A stretch of DNA of 64,000 nt from UBA9300 sp032260385. GTDB taxonomy: Bacteria > Bacteroidota > Bacteroidia > Bacteroidales > VadinHA17. Of this stretch, positions 8,657 through 16,836 are shown in pieces. Under the pieces are notes generated by a model that saw nothing but the letters and a program-made list of their open reading frames with translations, ran no database searches and had not been told where the DNA came from. The stretch spans positions 104,761 through 168,760 of the forward strand of contig JAVVEL010000003.1 of assembly GCA_032260385.1 (NCBI GenBank), written 5' to 3'. Within the stretch, counting starts at the first letter, position 1; each line of letters starts with the position of its first letter. Both the position numbers and the translations under genes were made by a program.

Positions 8657-9734
8657 GGCCGGCCTTGTTTTTGCTGGATTTATGTTCAAATTTAATAAGC
8701 TCGCTGGTAAAGCATATATTTTCCAGCCTGCCTTCTTCCGATTCACCTGTCCGGAGTTCCATGTTCCATCCAAGGAGGGTATTTACCCCCTTTATTCCTG
8801 CATCGGCAATCTCCCATGCTTTAAGATGTTCAATACCGGGATCCTCCTTATCCAGGATTTCCTTTCTGAAATGATAGGCCAGGAATTCCCTTACAGACAT
8901 ATTAAGGGTTTCAGAGCTTTCGGCAGGCAGGCTTATCTCATAGGGTTTTATTTCTGCCGGTAAATAATGGACCTGTTTATTATAGAGGTTTATTTCACCA
9001 AGTGCCGTGAGATGTCTCAGGGAAGCCCAGGCTTCTTTTTGTACGGAAGTCTTTTCATCCCTTATAATATCAGGCTTCCTGGTTGTTACGGCCAGCTGCG
9101 TTTCTGTCCTGGCAGGTATATATCTTATCGTTTCATCAGGAAGGTCAAGCCTCGGAGCTTTTTCCCGGCTTTTCTGCTCACTTTCATTTTCGAGGCTGAA
9201 GGCTGCCAGGGAACTTTCATCTGTACCGCCTGCCTGCTGCTGGTCAAGGATAAGGAAGAGACCTGTCAGAATAGCTATTGAGGCAGCTATTGAGAGGCTG
9301 GAAATGATTATACGGGTGATTCTCCTTTTCCCCGGTATCTTAAGAAGTAATGACTTATCGGGATATGCTGTATTACCGGGCTCAAGGCGGATTTTTTCAT
9401 ATAGGCTGATGTTTTTGCGGAAGCGGGGATCGGATTTTTTAAGCTCGTTTATTTCCAGTTTTTGCTTTTCATCAAGGTCATTTTCACAGAGTGCGATAGA
9501 GAAATGCTCAACCTGTTCATTCGTTAGCTGTTCAGGTGATCGCAGGAGTTCACTCTTATCTAATTTACCCTCATCATCAGGATTCAGAAAGCAGCCGTGG
9601 TACTCTTCAAATTCAGACAAAAGATCAGGCTTGTCAGACAGGAAATCCATGAGCACTTCCACCTGGAAATCGTCGAGCTGACCATCATAATAGTCAGTGA
9701 TCCATATTTGATAATTTTGCCTGTTTATTATCAT
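8652..9734 (-). CDS. Putative membrane anti-sigma factor
   Basis: 360 residues. A cytoplasmic N-terminal part (about 1-140), rich in acidic residues and with two similar segments around 14-50 and 75-110 (YYDGQLDDFQVEVLMDFL and LTNEQVEHFSIALCENDLD), precedes one membrane helix at about 145-163 and a periplasmic C-terminal domain of some 190 residues. The gene lies one base after the ECF sigma gene and before a barrel gene, the standard position for an anti-sigma factor. It lacks an obvious FecR or zinc-ASD motif, so this role is inferred from topology and context. The repeated N-terminal segment may be the sigma-binding part. Confidence 0.65.
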   Translation of the reverse strand: MIINRQNYQIWITDYYDGQLDDFQVEVLMDFLSDKPDLLSEFEEYHGCFLNPDDEGKLDKSELLRSPEQLTNEQVEHFSIALCENDLDEKQKLEINELKKSDPRFRKNISLYEKIRLEPGNTAYPDKSLLLKIPGKRRITRIIISSLSIAASIAILTGLFLILDQQQAGGTDESSLAAFSLENESEQKSREKAPRLDLPDETIRYIPARTETQLAVTTRKPDIIRDEKTSVQKEAWASLRHLTALGEINLYNKQVHYLPAEIKPYEISLPAESSETLNMSVREFLAYHFRKEILDKEDPGIEHLKAWEIADAGIKGVNTLLGWNMELRTGESEEGRLENICFTSELIKFEHKSSKNKAGL

Positions 9735-9735
9735 T

Positions 9736-10215
9736 TCACACCAGCACTTCCATTTTACCTATCATTTTACGCAGGGCCATCCTTGCCCTGTAAATATTTA
9801 TCTTTACCTGGGCTTCCGATTGACCTGTTATCTCACCTATTTCCCTGTAGCTGTATCCTTCATAATCTCTCAGCAGGATAACTGATCGCCATGACTCATT
9901 AAGCCTGGCAAGGCATTGATGAAGCATTTCATTCAGGTCGGAATAGCCCTCTTCGTGCATTAGTTCAGGTGGTGAGTCAAGGGAGATGAGCCTTTTTTCC
10001 TTCCTCAGGCTGTCTATCATTGCATTATGCGCCGTAGTAAAGAGCCAGGCTTTTGCCCTGACGTAGTCTATTTCCTCAACACCGATCCACAGTTTCTCAT
10101 AGCAGTCCTGAACCACATCACTGGCTTTGTCCCGGTCGCCCATGCTTTTCAGAACAAACCTGTATATGCGGTCAGAGTATTCTTCAACTGCTCTATTATA
10201 CTCCTGTGGTGTCAT
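9736..10215 (-). CDS. RNA polymerase sigma factor, ECF (sigma-70) family
   Basis: 159 residues, typical for an ECF sigma factor. Region 2 is at about 10-75 (the segment ASDVVQDCYEKLW and AWLFTTAHNAMIDSLRK) and region 4 at about 105-155 with a helix-turn-helix (YEGYSYREIGEITG followed by SEAQVKINIYRARMALRK). It directs RNA polymerase to a stress or envelope regulon. The first gene of an operon with the anti-sigma gene one base downstream and the barrel gene after that. A TGTAAC-N16-CGTC motif in its own upstream region suggests autoregulation. Confidence 0.93.
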   Translation of the reverse strand: MTPQEYNRAVEEYSDRIYRFVLKSMGDRDKASDVVQDCYEKLWIGVEEIDYVRAKAWLFTTAHNAMIDSLRKEKRLISLDSPPELMHEEGYSDLNEMLHQCLARLNESWRSVILLRDYEGYSYREIGEITGQSEAQVKINIYRARMALRKMIGKMEVLV

Positions 10216-10234
10216 AGTTACTTATCAGGTGTAC

Positions 10235-10260
10235 GACGGATAAAGTTATAAAAAGTTACA
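10235..10260 (-). promoter_or_regulatory. Putative autoregulated ECF-sigma promoter
   Basis: TGTAAC (10260-10255), 16 bases, CGTC (10238-10235) on the minus strand, about 20 bases before the sigma-factor ATG. The repetition of this pair upstream of the barrel gene is the main support. Confidence 0.6.
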
Positions 10261-10268
10261 CGGGAAAT

Positions 10269-11021
10269 TTACCTGTCCATCCATTTTTTAAAATCAGCGA
10301 CACGATCCCTGCTCACAACAACATCATCATTATCATCCTGACCGTCAAGGATCAGTTTAAGCCTGCTGGACGAATAGGCCATTATGTCTTTTATAGCATT
10401 GATATTCACTAAATAATTCCTGTTGACCCTGTAGAATTTTTTCGGATCAAGCATTTGCTCAAGCCTGTCAAGCGAGAAATCAATGGCATAATCACGTCCG
10501 CTGCCCCCTGAGATGAATGCACAGCCTTCACGTATAAAGAAATAATGTATATCAGCTACCTGCACCGGTCGGTAATGCTGCCCTATTTTGATGAGGAAGC
10601 GTTCCCTCCTGCCGGTTTCCATTTGTTTGAGCAGGCTGTTTATAATCGAATCATCCGTTTTCCGGCCATGTATCTTTCTGAACTTGTCGATTGCCTTCCC
10701 AAGGTCTTCCGCCTTAATGGGCTTGAGAAGATAGTCAACGCTGTTTACCCGGAAGGCCCTGATGGCATATTCATCATAAGCCGTAGTGAATATTACAGGT
10801 ATGGTTATATTGACATTTTCAAAAATTTCAAAGCATAAGCCGTCGTCGAGCTGGATATCCATAAATACAAGATCGGGGGAAGGGTTGTTAAGGAACCAGT
10901 TGCTTGACTCCTCCACTGATTCAAGGATGGCCGCTATGTTAATTGTATCGTCAAGATCATAAAGCATCCTTTTAAGTTTCAGGGATGCCGGTTTCTCATC
11001 TTCAATTATCAATACTTTCAT
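10269..11021 (-). CDS. LytTR-family response regulator
   Basis: 250 residues: CheY-like receiver (1-125) with acidic pocket E7/D8, phosphoacceptor D55 in LVFMDIQ, and the YLLKPIK lysine; C-terminal LytTR DNA-binding domain (about 145-250) with the pattern FYRVNRNYLVNINAIK. LytTR regulators bind paired direct repeats. Its start overlaps the end of the histidine-kinase gene by 20 bases, so the two are translationally coupled partners. Confidence 0.92.
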   Translation of the reverse strand: MKVLIIEDEKPASLKLKRMLYDLDDTINIAAILESVEESSNWFLNNPSPDLVFMDIQLDDGLCFEIFENVNITIPVIFTTAYDEYAIRAFRVNSVDYLLKPIKAEDLGKAIDKFRKIHGRKTDDSIINSLLKQMETGRRERFLIKIGQHYRPVQVADIHYFFIREGCAFISGGSGRDYAIDFSLDRLEQMLDPKKFYRVNRNYLVNINAIKDIMAYSSSRLKLILDGQDDNDDVVVSRDRVADFKKWMDR

Positions 11022-12045
11022 TCACCTGCTTATTAAGTGGTATCTGAACAATAAAATTATAACCGTCATCATTTATTTTCAATTCCTTACCTGTAATCAG
11101 CTGAAGTCTTTCTTTAAGATTCTCAAGGCCCAGTTTCATTGTTTCCATTACATTTTTCCTCTGTAAGTTGTTGCGCACCACAAGGTAATCATTATCTCTT
11201 TCAATATCTATCACGAGGGGACGTTCACGCGAGGCCGTATTATGCTTGATGGCGTTCTCGATCAGTATCTGTAATGAGACGGGTGTTATCATCAGCCCGG
11301 CAGTATCACCGGTGTTTATATTCAGGAAGATCTTTTCCTTTTCCCTGAGGTCATAGAGTTTGAAGAAAGCCCTGGCAAAACTGATTTCATCATCCAGGGA
11401 CACATACTCCTTCTCTTCATTTTCAATTACGTACCTGTATATTCCGGCTAATTCCTGTATGTACTTTTCTGCCTCAAGGGGATCGGAATGGACCAGCTCA
11501 GACAGGGTATTCAGGCTGTTGAAGAGAAAATGGGGATTGACCTGTGATTTAAGTGACATATACCTGTATTTCAGGTTGGATTCCCTGAGTGCGTTTTCTG
11601 ACGCTAAGGTTCTTTGCCATATGTAATAGAAAAATGCTGCAGAACCTATCAGGACCCATATTGCAAATTGCTTAATTGCAGCCGGGACTTCAACACTGAA
11701 CAGGTGGCTGAAGAAATTTGTGGTATCCAGGCCCTGGAAGATAAAATACAGGAAGACTCCGCCGCTTATCAGCAATAACTGTATTGCAAGCAGTCCGGCC
11801 GCCACTATCAATATCGAGGGGATAATCCTCTTTCTCAACCTGGACAGGGGTATATAAGTGTACCTTTTCAGGATAAGGCGGGCTATCCCCAGGGGGATAA
11901 TAATATTCAGGAAGACCATGATAGCGAAAAAAACAGTCTGAAGGTTCAGGGGGCTGCCCGTCTGTATCCATTTGAATACTATTGCATACATTATGCTGAA
12001 GGCAGCAAAAAGCAGGATGACTATTAAATCTCTTTTCTTTTTCAT
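11002..12045 (-). CDS. LytS-type sensor histidine kinase
   Basis: 347 residues. Four predicted membrane segments in the first 145 residues with no sizeable extracytoplasmic domain, then the His_kinase dimerisation domain with the H172 box QVNPHFLFNSLNTL and an ATPase domain with the N box ILIENAIKHN. The kinase lacks a large sensor domain and so probably detects a membrane event. It is the partner of the overlapping LytTR regulator and follows a small secreted protein on the same strand with an 18-base gap. Confidence 0.9.
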   Translation of the reverse strand: MKKKRDLIVILLFAAFSIMYAIVFKWIQTGSPLNLQTVFFAIMVFLNIIIPLGIARLILKRYTYIPLSRLRKRIIPSILIVAAGLLAIQLLLISGGVFLYFIFQGLDTTNFFSHLFSVEVPAAIKQFAIWVLIGSAAFFYYIWQRTLASENALRESNLKYRYMSLKSQVNPHFLFNSLNTLSELVHSDPLEAEKYIQELAGIYRYVIENEEKEYVSLDDEISFARAFFKLYDLREKEKIFLNINTGDTAGLMITPVSLQILIENAIKHNTASRERPLVIDIERDNDYLVVRNNLQRKNVMETMKLGLENLKERLQLITGKELKINDDGYNFIVQIPLNKQVNESIDN

Positions 12046-12063
12046 CTCTTACAAAATTAATGT

Positions 12064-12897
12064 TTACCTGCTCTTATCAAAAACTATTTCACGTTGCAGG
12101 TCAATAAGTTGCCCCCCGGGGAAGGCATCACTTTCAAGTTTCATTATGACATCCTCGAACATGATGGCATATTCAAGCTGCTTATCCTGCAATGAAACCC
12201 ACATTTCACCGTAGTATAGTGATCTTCCTTTGAACGACATCGCGGGAGTATCAGCACTGACCGGGTTATATTCTGATTCGAATTTTATCACGGCACAGAC
12301 TTCATCATTGTGTTTTGTTATGGCCGACCATGTAAGCTCCTGGTACCTGCTGCTGAAGCTCACCCAGTTCTGGAACTCTATTTCATAATCCTCCAGTAAA
12401 ACAGGCATGAACTCCTGCCCGAACCTGAGGCTGTCCATTACGTATACTGCCAGTCCCTGCATCTGCATGGCATCGGAGACCAGCCATTTCGCAAGATCGC
12501 GAAGTTCCGGAGCGATGTCGTCAAAGAAATCTTCCTGCAAAAAGTCAGCGGTGAAGGATTCGTATTCGAAACCGTCAAGAGCAGGCAGGCTCACTGTATT
12601 TTCGGGTTCTTCACGAAAATCACCTATCGAAGCCAGTCTGGCATCCTGCCATCTTGTTATGTTATTTTCAGGGTCAACAGCAAGATTTGCCAGGACAACA
12701 TTACAATTAAAAGTTGTGCCATTGAGTGCATCAAGATTTTGCCACTTAAGGCTGACTTCATAATCCTGTAAGCTTTGATTGTCAGTCTCGATATCCTGTA
12801 TTTGTGCCAGGAAATATTTATCCAGGCATTTATCCTGGGCAAAAGAAGTTGAATAAAGCATGAACATGTAAGCAAGGGTAATGATTGAAGCTTTCAT
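12064..12897 (-). CDS. Secreted protein of unknown function upstream of a two-component pair
   Basis: 277 residues with a signal peptide (about 1-20, ending SFAQ). The mature part has no family I recognise; it has two early cysteines (CLDKYF) and contains two long stretches predicted to be beta-rich around 45-90 and 200-265. Same strand as, and 18 bases before, the LytS kinase, so it is probably co-transcribed and could be a target or input of the pair. No promoter was assigned with confidence. Confidence 0.6.
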   Translation of the reverse strand: MKASIITLAYMFMLYSTSFAQDKCLDKYFLAQIQDIETDNQSLQDYEVSLKWQNLDALNGTTFNCNVVLANLAVDPENNITRWQDARLASIGDFREEPENTVSLPALDGFEYESFTADFLQEDFFDDIAPELRDLAKWLVSDAMQMQGLAVYVMDSLRFGQEFMPVLLEDYEIEFQNWVSFSSRYQELTWSAITKHNDEVCAVIKFESEYNPVSADTPAMSFKGRSLYYGEMWVSLQDKQLEYAIMFEDVIMKLESDAFPGGQLIDLQREIVFDKSR

Positions 12898-13001
12898 AAT
12901 ATTTTATTTTATGATTTGTCTTCAAAGTAAAGGAGTAAGAAAAGCAAATGAAATTAAATCTGGCCGGATCGTAATATATGATTGTTGAATCGTAAATAAT
13001 C

Positions 13002-14729
13002 TCAGCTGACAGGATCACGGATAAGATCAAATGCTTCCTGAACAGAATACCCGGAGATATTTATTATATGAAAATTCACGATTCCCCATTTCTTTATCAC
13101 TTTCTCAAGTAAGCTGTCCCTTACTGTAAGGATCACAATTCCTTCGTTTCTATTCAGCAAAAGGGAAAGGCACTCTGACCAGCCTCCGCCGCCAAGCTCC
13201 AGCCTGCCCACCTCATCTATGACAGTAATGGTCCTGGCACTTCCGCCACACAGTATATTGCGTCCCAGATCAAGGGCTGCCGGGTATATGGAATAGCTCC
13301 CGATCTTCTCCGGTGTGTCGTCATGGCTTTTTCGTAAGAACTTTATTTTATTCCCCGCTTCAATATCGAGCAGGTCATAACCGCTTGTTTCCCCCCTGTC
13401 CATCACTCTTTCCGTAAGTATCCCGCCGACCCTGTATGTGTTTTCCCTGAGCATGCCTGCCAGCTTTGCGGCAAGGCTTGTTTTCCCTTCGCCCTTTTTA
13501 CCGCTTATAATAAACACCCTGTTGTCCGTGGAATTCTTTTTCTGCAATTCATGCAGGCGTATCCCTGCATGGACAACTACATTTGAAAGTGCACTGACAG
13601 GATTTTTGACGATTGTTCTGAAACCGGGAATGCTGGCTATAAACAGGGGCAGGCTATCGACCGCCAGTTCAAGGGCCAGAGGCAGGTTCCTGAAGGATGT
13701 CCTGGCAAAGCTTTGCCTGATTTTAGGATTATATAGTTCGCTTCCAAGCACAGAAAAACCTATAATAATGGTGGCTGCCCTGAAATTCATCCTTAATCCT
13801 TCAATTAATCCCATTTTAAGAATATCTTCCCCTTCGCGGGCCCTTGTGAATACGAATGAAGTGATTATGGTGATAATTATGAAGAATATCCAGAACTTTG
13901 GATTCATCAGCTGGCGCATTGCCCGCCTGTATCTCATTATCCATATGCCTGTAATCACAGGTACGATTACGAGCCAGACAACCAGGGGTGAATAATTAAG
14001 CACAAGCATTGCCGCTACAAAGAGGGAAAGGTTAACAAAAAGCCATGCCAGGGAGTAAGGAGTCTTCTGATCTGGATCGTTAAAGCTGTTTTTAGCCATG
14101 GTGCTGCGGTACTGTTTGATCCCAACCCCGGTTTCCTTTGCTGTCCTGCGGCCAAGCTTCAGTCCGGTTACAGCAGTGATAATACCCAGAATAACATTGA
14201 CAGCCAGCAGGATCAATAAGGGCAGCCAGGCCATGTCGACCTGTATGCCTGTTTGCTTTTCAGCCATGTCGGCCAGTTCTGTATATACTTCGATAATACT
14301 GTTTCCATAGAATACTACCAGGGTCAGCACTCTCTGCACAAGGCTCCACGACATGGCAAGAACAGCGCCGGCAATATAGCCGGCAACATTCCGACCCAGT
14401 AGAATGACTGTAAATTCCATGAGCAGGGCTTCGCTCATAATGGCAATCATTGGTCCGAAGATCACGGCACTGGGCGAAAGGGTCTTCATCAGGGCGCAGA
14501 TTAAGCCGGTCCTCCAGAACAGGCCTTTTTCTTTCCACTTATGGCTTAATGAGATCAGTAAAACAATACCTATTGCAGTCAGTATACTGCCACTGAACGG
14601 TACCCTCAGGTTATGGAGAAAGCTGCCAATAACTATTTCGGAGGCAGCCCACATGCTTCCTGCAACGGAGGCCTTGAGCCACCTGTGATCAATACCGGTC
14701 TTCAATCTGTCTGCCCTGCCTGGTGCCAT
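13002..14729 (-). CDS. Membrane protein with ECF-transporter-like modules fused to a THEP1-type NTPase
   Basis: 575 residues in three parts. Residues about 20-190 carry five or so membrane helices and resemble the substrate-binding S component of energy-coupling factor vitamin transporters. Residues about 225-400 carry further helices with a GLIEGLRMNFRAAT segment and a helical stretch after ELYNP, reminiscent of the EcfT/CbiQ coupling protein. Residues about 403-575 are a nucleoside-triphosphatase of the THEP1 (DUF265) family: Walker A GKKGEGKT (410-417), the VGGILTERV strand (434-442), and Walker B TVIDEVGRLEL with D505/E506. The NTPase assignment is firm; the S- and T-like assignments are inference from topology and motifs. 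No EcfA ATPase gene is nearby. Neighbours are a secreted protein and a glycosidase. Confidence 0.75.
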   Translation of the reverse strand: MAPGRADRLKTGIDHRWLKASVAGSMWAASEIVIGSFLHNLRVPFSGSILTAIGIVLLISLSHKWKEKGLFWRTGLICALMKTLSPSAVIFGPMIAIMSEALLMEFTVILLGRNVAGYIAGAVLAMSWSLVQRVLTLVVFYGNSIIEVYTELADMAEKQTGIQVDMAWLPLLILLAVNVILGIITAVTGLKLGRRTAKETGVGIKQYRSTMAKNSFNDPDQKTPYSLAWLFVNLSLFVAAMLVLNYSPLVVWLVIVPVITGIWIMRYRRAMRQLMNPKFWIFFIIITIITSFVFTRAREGEDILKMGLIEGLRMNFRAATIIIGFSVLGSELYNPKIRQSFARTSFRNLPLALELAVDSLPLFIASIPGFRTIVKNPVSALSNVVVHAGIRLHELQKKNSTDNRVFIISGKKGEGKTSLAAKLAGMLRENTYRVGGILTERVMDRGETSGYDLLDIEAGNKIKFLRKSHDDTPEKIGSYSIYPAALDLGRNILCGGSARTITVIDEVGRLELGGGGWSECLSLLLNRNEGIVILTVRDSLLEKVIKKWGIVNFHIINISGYSVQEAFDLIRDPVS

Positions 14730-14760
14730 TTTTGAAAAATCGTGGCATAAATATACTGTT

Positions 14761-16728
14761 TTAATTTACCAGCCAGGGTGCCCTGTAGGCGGGAGGCAGT
14801 TTTTTTACCTGCGGAGTTGGTGGTGAGAATGCTATATCAAGCTCTTCGACAACACCGTCTTTAAGCCTGTAAAGCAGTGAAGAATATGGTTTATATTCAA
14901 GGTTTATATCGTAGCTTTTACCGGCATAATTAAGTCTTAACTCCATATTTTCAGTCTTTTCCAAGTATGACTGCCCGTATTGAAGGGGAAACTTGATGCC
15001 TGCCGTGGCAGGATTTGCAAAGAAGATATAGAGGCCATTCTCCGTTTCCCTGGCCCTGCAGGGAGGTATTTCCGGGCCCTCCAGCAGAGGCTTCCCCTGT
15101 GGGATGAAGGTTGTTTTTACACATGGCAGGCTCATTAGTTCCCTCACCTTATCCCGATAGTCGTCGTGCTTCACGGTACCCGGCTCGAGAGGCTCACGGG
15201 GAAGGCTCACCTGTAAGCCCTGCGCAGCCAGGTTGTATATTATACTGAGCGATTCATAGTCAAGGTATTCTGCATCTACGTACAGCTGGCTGAAAGAGGC
15301 ATGGCCCACTTTCAGAGTCCCCTTTTCATAGCTTGCCTTCTCCAGGAACTCCCTGTTGATCCATAGCGGATGATGGCCTTTAAGTATTTCCGGGAAATAG
15401 ACATACCTCATCTCGTAGTAGCCCCAGGCCCAGATGAATTGTTTTTCCACCGGCATGATACCTTTCATCCATGCATCTTCCTGGGGCAGGTAAACGGCAA
15501 CATCGGTGTAAGGCCTGCCTTGCTTCATGACTTCAGACACTTTTTCCAGGTACTTGTTAAAGGCAGGCAAGTCAGGAGCCAGCCTGCCGCTGTCGCCCAG
15601 GTGCACACTGGCATAGAAGTTCACCGAGTCCCGGCCTGCAGGGTTATGGGCCTTGCCATGCCATACAATATGGTTAACACCGTTTGCGAAAAGAGCATCG
15701 GCAACAAGCTTGAGATCGGCTGTCTGCTCTTCCCTGATATAATTACGCGGCCAGCCGTAGAGACAGGTAAAGGTTTCGGCGCTGACCACATTTTTGCCGC
15801 TCAGCACGGCAGCCGAGGCCGGTATGGCATTATATTCGGGCTCATAGAGCATGGCTTCCCCCTCGGGGATATCCATTCGTGCATAGGCAGAGATAATGTC
15901 GCAGGGTGCACCCGAACACTGACCCCGCGATCTGATATTATGCTGATCAAGTATCCTGTCGTAATTGTCATAGAAAGCCACTACCCTGTCCGAGATAAGT
16001 TTCATATAGTCATAGAGATGATTTTCCTGACCGGGCAGGTAGAGTGAATCCATAAGGGGCGGGATATCATAGCCGTAAGCATTGAGGAATTCTTTTTCCA
16101 GGCCGTCATACCACAATCCTTTGGTCTCCACCTCCCAGCTGTCGATAAAATATGATTGTGGCAGTTTAGTTTCTGTTTGGGGGAAGGAATCGATCATCCT
16201 GTTAAAGTATTTCATGTAATTTTCAGGAAGCATATGATCAACAACATAGCCTGTTACCGGAAACTCCCATGATCTGTTTATTGCCTGTCTTTCATCCTTC
16301 CCGTATTGCTGCGAGGCTTCGGCGTAACTTACCCCCGAATCCCCGAAAGGCCAGAGGGTGCCCATTGTGAGGTCGCAGGCCAGTCCGATACTGTCGGCAT
16401 AAAATATTGCATAATCCACAATATCCTGCCATTCCGGACTGAGCCATTCCTGTCTGGGGGTATATGACTGTTCAAGGCTTGTATCCATGGCATTCAGCGG
16501 GTACACCCAGGCCAGCTCAACACCGCCGAAACCCTTTTCCTTGAGCCAGTTGAGGTTATACCTTATATCTTCCTTCTTAATTTCAGAGGCAAACCACCAG
16601 TAACGGGCAAAGGGTTTGCTGGTGAGATCCATGGAAGTAAGGCTGTTTCCCGGAACATGTTCCCTCTCTCCTGTCTGCGAGCAGGAAGCCATTAGGATCA
16701 TTATGATTGGAATACAAAGTTTTTTCAT
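14761..16728 (-). CDS. Glycoside hydrolase, GH106-like, lipoprotein
   Basis: 655 residues with a lipoprotein signal (lipobox MASC at about 13-16). The order FARYWWFASEIKKEDI, an N-terminal barrel with GFGGVELAWVYPL, and EVETKGLWYD resemble GH106-like (alpha-L-rhamnosidase related) glycosidases. The protein is much shorter than typical GH106 enzymes (over 1000 residues), so it may be a related, unassigned clade; the C-terminal beta domain at about 560-650 is short. As a surface or periplasmic lipoprotein it would act on plant or algal glycan side chains. It precedes the THEP1 fusion gene and follows a GH43 lipoprotein on the same strand. No SusC/SusD pair is adjacent. Confidence 0.65.
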   Translation of the reverse strand: MKKLCIPIIMILMASCSQTGEREHVPGNSLTSMDLTSKPFARYWWFASEIKKEDIRYNLNWLKEKGFGGVELAWVYPLNAMDTSLEQSYTPRQEWLSPEWQDIVDYAIFYADSIGLACDLTMGTLWPFGDSGVSYAEASQQYGKDERQAINRSWEFPVTGYVVDHMLPENYMKYFNRMIDSFPQTETKLPQSYFIDSWEVETKGLWYDGLEKEFLNAYGYDIPPLMDSLYLPGQENHLYDYMKLISDRVVAFYDNYDRILDQHNIRSRGQCSGAPCDIISAYARMDIPEGEAMLYEPEYNAIPASAAVLSGKNVVSAETFTCLYGWPRNYIREEQTADLKLVADALFANGVNHIVWHGKAHNPAGRDSVNFYASVHLGDSGRLAPDLPAFNKYLEKVSEVMKQGRPYTDVAVYLPQEDAWMKGIMPVEKQFIWAWGYYEMRYVYFPEILKGHHPLWINREFLEKASYEKGTLKVGHASFSQLYVDAEYLDYESLSIIYNLAAQGLQVSLPREPLEPGTVKHDDYRDKVRELMSLPCVKTTFIPQGKPLLEGPEIPPCRARETENGLYIFFANPATAGIKFPLQYGQSYLEKTENMELRLNYAGKSYDINLEYKPYSSLLYRLKDGVVEELDIAFSPPTPQVKKLPPAYRAPWLVN

Positions 16729-16836
16729 AGGTTAAGAGGTAAAAAGGAATTATGGTAAAGAAGCATTCATTTTGATCGGTTTTCCCTGGGCAGGCAGTAA
16801 AAACACCCGGTGATCCTGGTGCAGGCCCGGGAGGTC

